Source of the DNA: Podocnemis expansa
Taxonomy: Eukaryota > Chordata > Testudines > Podocnemididae
Assembly (NCBI GenBank): GCA_007922195.1
Contig: ML681994.1
Location: 52,433,404-52,497,403 of the forward strand
Direction: 5' to 3'
Length of the DNA stretch: 64,000 nt
Made by a program: the position numbers and the translations under genes. Below, piece by piece: positions 1 to 11,097 of the stretch (position 1 is the first letter of the stretch; each line of letters begins with the position of its first letter). The notes beneath the pieces are model-generated. The model saw only the letters and a program-made list of their open reading frames with translations, did no database searches and was not told the origin of the DNA.

Positions 1-740
1 CGGAAACATCGCGTGCGCTCGATATAGATTAGGAGTGCTCTCCTCACATCCAGGGTGTGCCCGTCTCTGGTTTTCTGTCAACTGAGGGTTGGGATAGAAG
101 ACCAGCAGGTAGATTTCTTGATTCATGTGGAAGGGGTGGCAACCTTGGGCAAGAACGAGGGGTGGTGACGAAGGACCACCTTGTCTGGGAAGAAAACTGT
201 ACATGGAGGTTCAGAGGACAGGGCTCATAACTCTGAGACCCTTCTGGCCGCGGTAACTGCTACCAGGAAGGCCGCCTTCCACGACAATACAAGCAAGGTG
301 GCTGAGTCCAAGGACTCATAAGGCGGTTCCGTCAAAGCCCGCAGCACAACATTCAAATCCCACTGAGGAGTGAGTTTACGGGGGTGGGGAAAAAGTTTTT
401 CCAACCCTTTCAGGAATCTATGACAGATGGGATGTGAGAAGAGTGGAGCCCCATCTATTCTTTGGTGAAAGGCTGAAATTGACGCCAGGTGGACTTTCAG
501 TGAGGACAGGGATAGGCCTTTCTCTCTTAAATCAAGAAGGTAGTCTAAAGTTGCCTGAATTGGTGCGAAGGTAGGGTCTATGTCTTTGTCACGGCACCAA
601 GTGGAAAAGTGGTTCCATTTTGCCATGTAGGTAGACCTGGTGGAGGGTTTTCTGCTGCTAACCAGGACCTTCTTAACCCTATCCGAGCAGCACCTCTCTT
701 GCTTGCTGAGCCAGAGAGCATCTAGGCTGTCAGGTGCAGG
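1..740 (-). pseudogene. DIRS tyrosine recombinase, N-terminal and partial catalytic domain
   Basis: From about 740 downward the minus strand encodes STRSTYMAKWNHFSTWC (SAM-like core-binding domain), LASISAFHQ, LKGLEKLFPHPR, and AAFLVAVTAARRVSEL, which carries the first catalytic Arg region. A TGA at 227-225 interrupts the frame right after VSEL. Homology continues to the window edge with DKVVLR, PSFLPKV and LDVRRALLIYIERTR, with two more stops. The remaining catalytic His/Arg and Tyr lie outside the window. Confidence 0.8.
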
Positions 741-1333
741 GCCCCTAGGTTCAGGTGCCGAAGGCAGCCCGCACCCTGTGTCAGGAGGTCTGCCCACCGT
801 GGGAGGTGGAGCAAGATCCTCACGGACATGTTCTGTAGGAGGGGAAACCAGTGTTGTCTGGGCCAGTCCGGGGCTATCAGGATGATGTGTGCCTTGTCTG
901 CGAGGACCTTCAGTAGTACCCAGTTTATCAGGGGGATTGGAAAGAAGGCATACATTAGGGCCCCTGACCAATTGAGGAGGAAGGCATTGCTGAAAGAACT
1001 CTCCTCCTGACCCCGAAGGGAGCAGAACTGGGAGCATTTGCAGTTCTGCCCAGCGGTGAAGAGGTAAATCTGAGGGGTTCCCCATCTGTTTGTCAGCAAG
1101 GAGAAAACCTCGTTGTGTAGGGACCACTCATGATTTGCAAGGGGTTTCCTGCTAAGTGAGTCCACTATGCTGTTGTCTACCCAGGGCAATTGGGAGGCAG
1201 TCGGCGTGAAGTGATGATCTATCGCTAATTGCCAAACCTTGGTCGTTTCCTCGCATAGAGCCGAGGAGCGGACTCCCCCTTGACAGTTCACGTAGAACAT
1301 GGCCGCTGTATTGTTTGAGAGGACCTGGACCAC
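722..1333 (-). pseudogene. DIRS RNase H and RT-recombinase linker region
   Basis: A 203-codon open stretch includes VLSNNTAAMFYVNCQGG (RNase H-like, expected VLSDNT), LPWVDNSIVDSLSR (the D-S-L-S-R end of the RNase H fold), WGTPQIYLFTAGQNCKC and IAPDWPRQHWFPLL, all usual between RT and recombinase in DIRS elements. The DN to NN change removes an expected acidic residue. It overlaps the start of the recombinase in another frame. Confidence 0.75.
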
Positions 1334-1952
1334 CCTGCCTCAGATCTGGTCAAGGAAGGTCATGCAGGCCAGCCTGATAGCTCACAGCTCCTTCACATTT
1401 ATGTGGAGGATCCTGTCCTCGGAATTCCAAACACCTTGCATGGAGAGGCTCCCAGACAGGTGGGCACCCCAGCCTGAGTCAGACGCATCCGTTATCAGGG
1501 TCACTGAGGGCTTGGACTCCTTGAACGGAATTCCTCCCATTGCAAAGTCGAGGTCCTTCCAGATTTGGAGGGACTCCAGGGTGTGTTGAGGGACTGAGAG
1601 TACCTTGGTTCAGGTGGTCTCTTCCTGGTCGGAAGCTCATGGCAAACCAGAGTTGAAATGGTCTCATCCGCAGGCGGGCTGTTCAGATTACTGAGGTGGC
1701 CGCCACCATGTGCCCCAAGAGCTGCATGCACCAGCATGCTGTGGTTAGCCCGGGCGCCTGGAGCTCTGTGATGATGGTGCAGATGGACCGAAATCTTGAC
1801 AGGGGCAAGGACGCGGTGCCCTGTCAGGCGTTTAAACGTGCCCCGATGAATTCTATGTCCTCAGTGGGGCAAAGCTTGGACTTTTCTGAGTTTATGCGGA
1901 AGCCCAGGAACTTGCACAGATTCACTACCAGGTTGACATGGTTTTGCACCTG

Positions 1953-3138
1953 TCAACTTGACTTGCCCACTATGAGCCAATTGTCTAGGTAGGGGTAGAT
2001 TCTTATACTCCTCCTGCATAGGAAAGCTGTGACCAGTGCAACGCACTTTGTGAACACCCTGGGAGCTAGCGATAACCCGAAGGGGAAGGCGGTGAACTGG
2101 TAGTGGTGTCGTGCCACCACAAACCTGAGAAAACGTCTGTGGTGAGGTCGAATGGCTATGTGGAAGTAAGTGTCCTTGAGATCGCGGGCTGCGAACCAGT
2201 CTCCTGGGGATGGGGAGGGAACAATCTGGGGCAGGGAAACACAGTGGTGTCGCTGGCGTTGGGCACTCCAGGGCACGTGCCCCGAGTCCCAACGCCAGTG
2301 CCCAGGTTCTCCGGCCCAATTGGGCCAGGGATCCAGGGCCCGATCCTGAGCTGGCCACCAGAAGGCTGTGGCGGGGCCGGGCCAGAAGTGGCTGCTGGAG
2401 GCCAGACCCGCGGCTGCGGGTGGCCAGGCCCCCGATCCCCAGCCGGGGACGGGGCCGCCGTGGCCACCAGCGGCCAGGCCCTGGATCCCCAGCTGGGGAT
2501 CTGCGACCTGGCTGGCTGCCTGTGGCCGCGGCAGCCCCATCCCTGTCTGGGCATCCGGGTCCTGGCCAGCTGCCCACGGCGGCCCCGTCCCTGGCCAGGG
2601 ATCCAGGGCTGCATATGCGGCCCCAGCCTCCAGCGGCCACTTCTGGCCAGGCCAGGCTGTGCCACCCTGCGGCCTAGCTGCCCGCAGTGGCGCGGCCTCC
2701 CCTAGCCCTATACCTGGCCTGGGGCATGGCCTTCTGGCTGGGGGGGTGGCCTTCCAGCTGGGGGCGGGGGCTGGGCCCATGCCCTGGGTCCCTCCCCGCC
2801 CCAGCAACACCCCTGGGGAAACCATGCAGAACTTTATTCTCTTTATGTATTTGTTGAGTGCTGTGAGGTCTAGAATAGGTTGTAGGTCCCCGTGTGGCTT
2901 GGGGACTAGGAAGTAGCGGGAATAGAACTCTTTGCCATGCTCTCTTTTGGGAACCTTTTCTATGGCTCTGAGGGAGAGTAGCTTCTGGCATTCGATCTCG
3001 AGCCTGCCCAGCAGTTCTGGTTTTTCTGATACTATGCGAGGGGGCAGTTTCCTGTCCCGAGGGATTGAAAGGAACTGGATACAGTATCCTCATGCCACTG
3101 TGTCGAGGACTAACTGGTCTGATGTGACACAGGTCCAC
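1953..3138 (-). pseudogene. DIRS reverse transcriptase, split by a hAT insertion
   Basis: The N-terminal part (3138-2816) reads as fingers sequence such as KPELLGRLEIE and FLVPKPHGDLQPIL in shifting frames. After the insertion (2241 downward) come DLKDTYFHIAIRPHHRRFLRF, QFTAFPFGLSLAPRVFTK and the active-site region YLDNWLIVGKS. DIRS enzymes normally have YLDDW, so the second catalytic Asp is Asn here. The 574-bp insertion, frameshifts and altered active site show an inactive copy. Confidence 0.85.
2242..2815. mobile_element. GC-rich hAT-type element inside the DIRS RT
   Basis: 574 bp. The ends are imperfect inverted repeats (CAGTGGTGTCGCTGG and CCAGCAACACCCCTG). The target duplication is GGGAAACA at 2234-2241 and GGGAAACC at 2816-2823 (7 of 8). 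It has no transposase. The interior has repeated dyads such as ATCCCCAGCTGGGGAT. Same family as 8500-8872, 41480-41792 and 57158-57467. Confidence 0.8.
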
Positions 3139-3381
3139 TGTGGGGCGAAGTGGCGGAGACGGTGGGTGGAGAACAGGGGTTCTGGAGTGCAGCCCTCTGA
3201 GGGACCGTCAAAAGCGCTGCTTGCGGCCCTAAGAGTGGTCCGATCCCTGTCCGCGCCGTCCAGACTGTGAAGCGCTCAGCCTACCCCCTTTACCTGATTG
3301 GCTTTTGTCTTTGTCCAGGTCCCCAGGAGGGCACTGGGGAAACTGGAGGGATCTCGGGAACTGGGTCTGCAGTTGCAGCTG

Positions 3382-4423
3382 CTATTTCAGTTGCTGTAAA
3401 TGTTGGTGTAGCTGCTGATGCGACCTCGAGGAGTGCCTAACAGGTTGAGGAGTGTAAATTCCGAAGGTCCGGAGCGTAGCCCTCAAGTCCTTCATACCAT
3501 GCAGCTTCGCGTCTGTGGAAGGTGCGAAAAGGTTGGGACCCTCAAAGGGAAAGTCCTGGATAATCTGCTGCATCTGTGTGGAAAGACCAGAGTTTTGGAG
3601 CCGCACCAAACAGTGCATAGCAACTGCGGATGCCATTATGCGTGCCACTGTATCTACTGCATCCCAGGTTGCCACAAGCGCATCCCTGGATGCTCTCTTT
3701 CCTTTGTCAAGCATTGCCTTGAAGTCTCTCAGGCGCTCCTCAGAGACAGCTGAGCAGAGATTTCACAGGGCCTCCCGCAGTACTTGGGCCCGGTGATGGG
3801 CTTGACGGTACCGGGCTGGAGAGGGCAAAGAGGCACGCGATGGTACCGGTTCCGGCGTGAGAGTTGTTGGTGCTGGGTCTGACAGTACCAGAAGTGACAG
3901 CACCAGAAGTGGTGGTATCAGCAATGATGCCGGGTCCAGTGGTACCACAAGGGGTGGTGCCATGTCCAGCGGTGCCGAAGGGAGCAGTGCCACTATGGTC
4001 CACTTCTATGTCTTCTGCACCAGAGCCGGGCTTGAATGCCTTTGGCAGGTCGGTGCCTGAGCCGGTGCCCTAGTCAGGGTGGCTGTGAGGCTACCAGGAG
4101 ACCAGCGAGGTTGGTGCCAAGGCGGTACCGTAGTGGGCCAAGATTTTGAGCCCGGTACCAGTGATCGGCGGGAATCCTGGGCCTGGGCTGATTGAGGGTC
4201 CAGCGGAGCGCTGGTCACTTGGCCGCCTTTGGGCAGAGCAGCTCCATTCCCTGAAATCAAGAGGAGACAGCGCTCTCTTTCCAGCTGAGTCCTTCGCTTG
4301 AAGGATCAGCAAACAGCACTCCACCGTGAGGTGGGACTCACCCAGAAAAGCAAAGCATTTCTCGTGTGGATTGTCCATTGGAAAAGCCTTGCAGCATCCT
4401 AAGCACAGCTTGAAACCTGGCAT
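3382..4423 (-). pseudogene. DIRS gag-like ORF1
   Basis: The start at 4423 (MPGFK) matches the start of the homologous ORF in the second copy (48526). Near the N-terminus is a Cys/His cluster, CLGCCKAF followed by CFAFLGESH, typical of DIRS gag. The later part (3714-3382) carries AVDTVARIMASAVAM and IIQDFPFEGPNLFA, matching the second copy's AVDTAARTVASAVTI and VLDLPFEGDALF. The middle is Pro/Ser/Thr-rich. The frame changes between the two recognisable parts, so it is decayed. Confidence 0.75.
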
Positions 4424-4670
4424 TTCGAGTTTCGCGCGAAAGACAGGTGCTTGTGTTTCACAAGATAACGCGGATCCGAACTGATGCTGATGGTGGAACT
4501 GGGAGGGTCAGGCTCACAGTCACCTATATAGCCACAGTCACGGTATGGAGGGGGCATTGACCGTGTGCCCTGACCTGACAGGCTAATGCTAAAGACTTTC
4601 CGAGCTACCTTGTGCTGCGGCATGTAGACACTTCTAACTGAATGATGTGAGCAGCGCTCAAAGGAGAACT

Positions 4671-4952
4671 GTAGAGTTTTAGGGGAAATTATAATCCAGT
4701 AATGAGAGGCAGCATATTCAGAGCTGTGTAAGGAGTCTTTATTGAAAGAGAACTGAGAGAGAGAGGACCCGACAGACAGGTTTCCCTAGCACCTAAACGA
4801 CCCTCCCATTTATCACTATGACAACCCCAATGACCCTACGTAGTCCAAAACACCACAAAACAGGATCAGGCCAGAAGATTTCTTTATAGATCTCTAACAA
4901 GCTCTTGACAACAGACATCACAGCCAAGGCCTTCCTGGATAAAGAATAGGCA
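4671..4952. other. Unassigned stretch between DIRS and TIR element
   Basis: No gene is seen. A TTTATT near 4738 followed by a purine-rich run could be a minus-strand polyadenylation signal of an LTR, but no LTR ends were found. Confidence 0.3.
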
Positions 4953-5371
4953 GACTATGTTTACACTGCCAATTAGTCCAGACTAATTTATCCCCTAGCT
5001 AGACTAGGTTTTGCCTAGTCCAAACTAAGAAATTTCTTAGTTCAGACTAGGTGAAGCTTAGTCCAAATTAGTGAAACCTGGTGTTTAGTTTTGACTTCCA
5101 CACTTAGTTTGAACTTGAATTCCATTAAGCGAGGGAAAGACCTGGATTTAGGCTTAATTCGAACTTAAAAAGTTTGAACTAAGCCATTAGTTGGAACTAG
5201 TCACGTGTTCTAGTTTGAACTAAAATGTTAATTCAAACTAGAACACGCAACTAGTTTGAACTAAAAAGTCGTGGTTAGTTCAAACTAGCCCGAGGTTAGT
5301 TCGGACTCACCTCGGACTTCTTTAGTTTGGATTAGCAAGTCCGAACTAAAATGGCATATGTAGACATAACC
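4953..5371. mobile_element. Non-autonomous TIR element with internal AGTTTGAACT palindromes
   Basis: The left end GACTATGTTTACACTGCC pairs with the right end, whose complement begins GGTTATGTCTACATATGCC. The interior is a chain of palindromic phrases built on TTAGTTCAAACTA. There is no coding capacity. No clear target duplication was found, so the superfamily is uncertain; Harbinger-like is possible. The ends resemble those of 11098-11794. Confidence 0.6.
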
Positions 5372-7823
5372 AGAGAGTACATTGTTGCTTGGAAACTAAA
5401 CTTCTATTTCCTAGGTATATACTGGTAAACTAACAGTATTAATTAAAATAAGGCAATTAGCCATTCAAACTGTCAAGGCATTCCATTATGGCATAGGTAA
5501 TTTAAACTGAAGACAATGTAAGTAATATTACTTCCTGTAATATCTTACATATTTGATCTTAAGGTTAACAAGCTGCATGCATAATATAATGTAATTAAGA
5601 CAAAAAAAGGGAATTAGCATGCACAAACTAATCTGATTACACTGTTAATTTCTAACAAGATATAAGTAAATACAGACAAATATTATTAGTCTCTATTCTT
5701 AATCCTCTAACAATGAAGGCCTATATTTTAAGAACTCTAGCCTATGTTAAACGATTTTGCCAATAAGGAATGGCCCTGTTGACCTTTTCAGTACTTTCCT
5801 AATATGTCTTTAAAGGTTGATTTTTGGGTCATCTGACCTGCTGGCTGGTTAACTCTCACTGGCTCAGACACTTCACTTCTCTTTCTGGGATAACTGACCC
5901 CCCATGATGTGCTCAGGAAATGCCTTGTTACATCTCAAGATGTCACCTACGTGCAGGGGTCTATACCCACTCCCTTCCAATGGGGGGTTATATTTGAAGC
6001 CCTGGCATTCATTGTGATTTCCTAGCAGATTCTGACCTAGCTCAGTACTTGTAACTTCACTCTCTTTCTCCAGAGAGAATCACAGTGGTTTTCCTACAGC
6101 CAAACAGCCTTCACAAACCTAAGTATATTTATCTTAGGACAACAATATGACAGAGAAAACATATTGAACTATAAAAGGTCCAAACATATGCTTAAGCTTT
6201 CTAGAGATCCTAGGGAGACCCAGGCAGGCTTCAGTTCTTCAAAACCTTGCCAGTAGGGTTTGCACCCTTTGTCAGTTTGTTGGATCAAAGCAAGGCCTCA
6301 TGGCCCTGGAAGTCCAGTTAAATTGCATCTCTATACTCCAACATTTCTCTTCTTCCTAGTCTCCTGAAACAGAAATATCCAGCCATTGTCCCTGTCCCTG
6401 GGGGTGTTATTTCAAAGACTGGGTAGGGGCATAAAATCATTGGGATTTTTTTTATTAATAACCCTTTAAGTAATTGCAGATTTCACAGCAACACACAAAT
6501 GTGTTAAGTAATCCTTTTAATACAGTGTGACAGTCTGTTCCCCTCCAGCAACAGCTATACTACCAAAAGATTGATGAACCTACTACAGCCTCAACTAAGA
6601 GAATGGCAGTTTTCAGTTTATGCAGCACTGGCTCTAGCTCAAGAGGTCCTAGGTTTGATCCCTGCTAAGGATATCTGAGGTGGTTGGTGTTATGCACCTA
6701 ATAGGCATTGATACAAATTCTGTTAATATTCTACAGCCTATATAGTCTTATACATCTCAGTACACTAGCCTTTGAAGTTGTCGTGCTTTTGTGGTCTGGC
6801 TCACAAACAAGCAGATAATATTTATATAGTAGAAACAACAGTTTCTACTCAGACCTATGCCTCTGTTCATATCTGACAGGATCTATGTTTAGCTAAAGCT
6901 GTGTGACTGGTCTTAGGGGAGGAGAAGCCAGGACACAGAGAATGATCTCATTTCAATTTGCCAGATTTGGTCTACTCTAGAAAATCAGAGCTGCAAGGCA
7001 CTGAGTGGTACCCGGGTCTTTCCACTGACCTAAGGGTTTTGGATTTTCTAACAGAATCTGAACAATTTCTTGACTTCCTTTTTTCAGACAATCTGATAAC
7101 TTTTTAAGGCAAATTGAGTTGGGCTCCATCAGTGTCAACAGGTAATTTAAAAGACAGTTACTGAAACTTGATTAACCCTGATGATGTGGTTTTCCTTTGA
7201 CTGTATGCATCAAAGTGACAGGGTTACTTCTAGTTCCAAGCATATTTTAAGTTCACTGAGTTTCGGGAAGTCTTCCCTGAGTGCCCTAAAATCTTAGAAT
7301 ATAATATTTCATTCACACACAGGCAATTTTCAAGCTTCCTGTGTTTCCAGCAATCAATATTAATATCATATCCTAATCAGCAATGGTGCAAGACCTTAGG
7401 GTAGTGGCTAACAAGGGGAGTTCAAGGTACAGGAACTCTGATTCTGCAGATCTAGAATGACAACTATGCAAAAAGTTCTGCAAACCTCACCGCTGTGGTT
7501 TTGGCAGGAAAAAAAAAATCCCTTTGTGCAACTTTTCATGAGCCACTTTATACTTCAGATAATACTTAGAATAATTTTTCATTGTTGTGAAGACTGGGCT
7601 TGAAAACAGAATGACTGATGTTATAATAAGCTAACAGATGTAACTAAGTGTGAGCAATCAAGTTTGGAGGATCAATGACCTAGATTGGCAAGAAGACAGA
7701 GGATTCCAAGGCAGATAAAAATATTGAGAAAACACTGGGTGGGTGGACCTTACTGGAAGGAAGAAGTACTCCTGTTGCTCTGGATATAGCCATATGTATC
7801 TGAGGGGAAAGAAATGTGATGTC
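5372..7823. other. Intergenic DNA, no gene recognised; possible tRNA-like SINE near 6600-6700
   Basis: AT-rich sequence without an open frame that I recognise. Around 6620-6665 the phrase AGAGGTCCTAGG is followed by GGTTTGATCCC, which resembles a Pol III B box, so a tRNA-derived SINE fragment is possible. The 5.8-6.1 kb part may be an old retroelement remnant but no protein motif was secure. Confidence 0.3.
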
Positions 7824-8178
7824 CAATGTTCCCTTTAATTTTTAATAGGCTGTGTGCACAAAAATTTCTTTCGTGCAAATTTTCAGAATCAGTGCCCAAA
7901 TTTGTGTGCACTCCAGCGAGTGTGGTCAAACCTGTCGGTACAACGAAGCAAGTGTGTATGATGCAAATAATATCTAAATCTTATTTTTATATGGTGATGG
8001 AAATGATTTTAAAAATTACAAAACCTTATTTGAAACATGTTACTTGAATCTGCCTTCTTAAAGTAGTATAAAAATATTAGCACTGTTGAATTTTTTTGTG
8101 CATGCTGTATTTTGTTGTGTGTGCAGGTTTCATGACCTGTGTGCGCATGCACACGCACACAGCTTAGAGGGAACATAG
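7824..8178. mobile_element. hAT MITE, family with TGTTCCCTCTAA ends
   Basis: 355 bp, flanked by the exact 8-bp duplication GTGATGTC (7816-7823 and 8179-8186). The ends are CAATGTTCCCTTTAA and CTTAGAGGGAACATAG. The interior is TG/CA-rich (TGTGTGCACAAA). The copy at 61072-61427 is the same element in the opposite orientation. Confidence 0.88.
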
Positions 8179-8355
8179 GTGATGTCCACTGCTAGCCTCA
8201 AACTGGATGGTGAACACTTTGGACACAGACTTGCATGTGTCGCAAGAGCAGGCGAATGCCAGGTAGCTGAGGAACAAGATACCATACCAGGCAGTGCTGC
8301 AGACTGAGCAGGACAGTGCATCTCTAGTCTGTGCACACCACCGATGGGAGTAGAG

Positions 8356-8924
8356 CAGGGGTCTCAAACATGCGGCCTGCAGGTTGCATGCAGCCCCTGT
8401 AGCCCACAATGACACTGTCATTACCAATATTTTTGTATGAAAAGGTTTCAGTGGTGCGGTCTTCAGGCTAACGTATTAGTCCTCATGCAGCCCTGTACTC
8501 AGGGATGTCACTGACCTGGGAAATGACCCGGGGCACAGACCCAGGCCCTGCCCCCTGCCCGCAGGCCCCACCCCCTACCTGCAGGCCATGCCCCTGTTGG
8601 GGGACAGGGCGAGGAACGGCAGCTGCAGCCACGGAGTCACCTGGCCTTTGAAGGGGCTGGAAGCAGCCCCCACTGTCGCGGGCAGCTGGGCCCCGGATCC
8701 CCAGCCAGGGACAGGGCCTGGAGCGGCAGCTGCGGTTGTGGGAGGCTGGGCCCTGGATCGCCGGCCCAATCTGGCCGGAGCCCAGGAGAGGCGGGGCCCT
8801 GCCAGGACCCAAAGCACTGGCGCCGGCATTCAGGGCACTGACCCTGTGTGCCAGATGCCAGCAACGGCCCTGCCTGTACTAGTCCTCATGTGGCCCTTCT
8901 GGTGATTTGAGTTTGAGACCCCTG
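8356..8924. mobile_element. hAT element with CAGGGGTCTCAAAC ends, host of a nested copy
   Basis: Left end CAGGGGTCTCAAAC and right end GTTTGAGACCCCTG are perfect inverted repeats. The flanks GAGTAGAG and TCCTAGAG match at 5 of 8 positions. Its middle was split by the GC-rich element at 8500-8872. A 104-bp relative lies at 35460-35563. Confidence 0.75.
8500..8872. mobile_element. GC-rich hAT-type element nested in another hAT
   Basis: 373 bp between exact duplications CCTGTACT (8492-8499 and 8873-8880). Left end CAGGGATGTCACTG, right end CCAGCAACGGCCCTG. The interior is GC-rich with ATCCCCAGCCAGGGAC-type dyads. The long open frames in it are compositional. Confidence 0.85.
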
Positions 8925-10138
8925 TCCTAGAGCCCTCAGGAGTGAAGGGAGTAAAAGATTTTGGACACCTCCAGAGGGTGGGGAAGAGACTGTGCTTTGT
9001 TTTTTAAAAAACACCATCACTGTTGCTGTCAGTTCCCTTCAGTCTTCCATCCCCTTTCGGTCCCTTGGCAGGTACTATCCCCTTGCCCAATATTGTTTTA
9101 TATGAATGGTCTCAGAATTCCTCTGTGTGCGCTTGGGTCTTTGTGTCTGAAGCTTCTGGTCCCATGTAATCAAAGGCGGGAAGCTGTGCCCTCCCTGAAG
9201 AAAAAGTTTAGGATGTTGTTCTATGAGCCTGGGGAGAATCTCCTGTGTTGTTAATTTGTTTCAATACAATTACTAAAATGTTGTTGAAGTTTGCAGGAAA
9301 GAAAGGATCTCTACTATAAGAGTTATGCACAACCTTGGGAGCCAAGTACAGAGATTTAGCGTACTGAATACGAAAAGACTTAGTGTGTGGAATGCAAATT
9401 GAATGCTGTGTGCACACATAGAAGTATTGTGTGCGGAGGCGGGAAACTGATGTAATTTGATTGGCTAGATCAGGACTACTTAAGTCTTGATGCAAGCCCC
9501 ACCTGCTGCTATCCTTCCTAGAGGCAGCATTGTTTTGCCTCGATCTGGAGCCTGGTTCAAGAGTGACAGTGACAGCCACGTCTGTCACATTGATCTATTG
9601 CTGGAAGAAACCTTCATTTACTGTTTCCCTCTGTCCTTGTCTCAGTTGTCCCTGCCTTCCTTCATGTGTGTTTGCTTCCCACCTGGTTTCTTTAGCTTCA
9701 TGTAGTTCACTTCCTGACTGCTGACCAGTACTCAACACCCTGGAAGGGAGAAACAAAATGGTAATGTATCAGATTTTTCCCCTTGTGGCCTAGGGTTGTG
9801 TTCCTATGTACAGGAGCTTGAATTTAATCTTATTTTGCTTAACTTCTAAGCATATTATTGTTTATGTTGACCCTTAATAAAATTTATGTTTACTTATACA
9901 TACTGTCTGATATTTTTCAAACTAAAACTGTACTGGTGACTATATACAGTAAGAGTACAGGACTGTAGATTGCTTGTGGTTTAACTTGTCCCCAGATTCC
10001 TTTAACTTTAACCGGACTACAATATTCCCCTGCTTTAGTTAACAGAAGAGTTGCAGACTTGCAGCCTTAGCACACCTACTGTACCAGCAGCTGTGTCAGC
10101 ACCAGGGGACACCAGAGGCTTGGTACAATATTTGTTTG
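8925..10138. other. Intergenic DNA, possible old solo LTR around 9250-9900
   Basis: No gene is recognised. A CCAAT-like GATTGGCT near 9459, a CT-rich block and an AATAAA near 9877 would fit the parts of an old LTR on the plus strand, but no TG...CA ends or target duplication were identified. Confidence 0.25.
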
Positions 10139-10346
10139 TTCCAAAGGGGTACTCATGTTAATCTAATTCAGCAAAATAACCAAAGGATTCTTGTGGTGCT
10201 TTAAAGACTAATGCATTTTTTTTATGAGCTTTTGTGGGCGAAGTCCCATTTCGTCAGATGTCAGAGTGGAGTGGGACTTCATTCATGAAAGCTCATGTGA
10301 AAAATAAATGTGTTAGTCTTTAAAAAAAGTGCCACAAGACTCCTGC
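10139..10346. repeat. Penelope-like terminal (pLTR) foldback copy
   Basis: Left arm: CCAAAGGGGTA, GTTAATCTAATTCAGCAAA, CTTGTGGTGCTTTAAAGACT. Right arm: the inverse, ATGAAAGCTCATG, GTTAGTCTTTAA, GTGCCACAAGACTCC. The arms are inverted copies of the sequence that flanks the endonuclease remnant at 22079-22848. Confidence 0.65.
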
Positions 10347-11097
10347 AATATTTATGTAGTCCATTAAAAAAAAAAAGAGCCTAAAGCTGTCTAGTGCATT
10401 CAATTTACACTTCTTCATAAAAATCAAGTATACTAACTCATTTGCCCACCAGCGAAATTCAGACACCACTTAGGCATAATAGCTGCTAGTCCCAGCTTAA
10501 TATTCCTAATTACAGAAAAGTTTAGGACAGAAAATGAACAACACTGCCAAGTAAGTTCAAACTCTGGGAACAACATTTAGGAAGACAAAGGTAATTATCC
10601 GACTGAAATTTCCTCTTTTCATAACGCGCTAACAATTTGCACATACCATCACCTCAAAATACTATATAACACACCACTCTCTTGAATACAACTGTCCCAT
10701 ATCCATGGTCACTCAGTATAGCAGAATGAAGGGGTTGTCACAAAACTACTCACGGCGGCAGTCCTGCATGGGTCCTAGCCTACCCCATGAGAATCAGCTT
10801 TGCAGAACTCAGTGCTGCCGTGTCCCTGACCTGCACCCTCCTTCAGCATGCTTTTTATACGAGCAGGGCCACCTGGTGTAGGAGTCACCTCCAACCAGGT
10901 TTACTGCAATGCCAGCTCCCCTTTAGGAGGGGAATTCTCTACTGGTCATTTACAACCAGAACATAGTGCAGAATGTCCAGAGAGTAAAAATGAAAATGGC
11001 CCCTATTATTTAAATTTTACCCATGAAAGACAAACAAAACCATTATGGATAGCCAAGCTACTTGAGCTATAACAAGGAAGCAAAGACCCTCATCTAA

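Larger units (their letters stand above)
1..4670 (-). mobile_element. DIRS-type tyrosine-recombinase retroelement, truncated by the window edge
   Basis: Read on the minus strand the order is a terminal-repeat edge (about 4670-4560), gag-like ORF, reverse transcriptase, RNase H, then a phage-type tyrosine recombinase running off position 1. That order and the recombinase in place of an integrase define DIRS elements. The right edge resembles the right edge of the second copy at 48862: both read GAATG, a short spacer, then GAGCAGC, ending in an AG-rich AAC/ACT. The coding frames are broken and a GC-rich hAT (2242-2815) splits the RT. Confidence 0.85.

Noticed and set aside
1861..2825. Open frames of 259 and 290 codons on the minus strand
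   Set aside because: They join GC-rich hAT sequence to pieces of the DIRS RT; the hAT part is repeats of Gly/Pro/Trp-rich composition, not a gene. Only the RT part is real homology.
6605..6700. tRNA gene
   Set aside because: Only a B-box-like word is present; no cloverleaf could be formed, so at most a SINE fragment.
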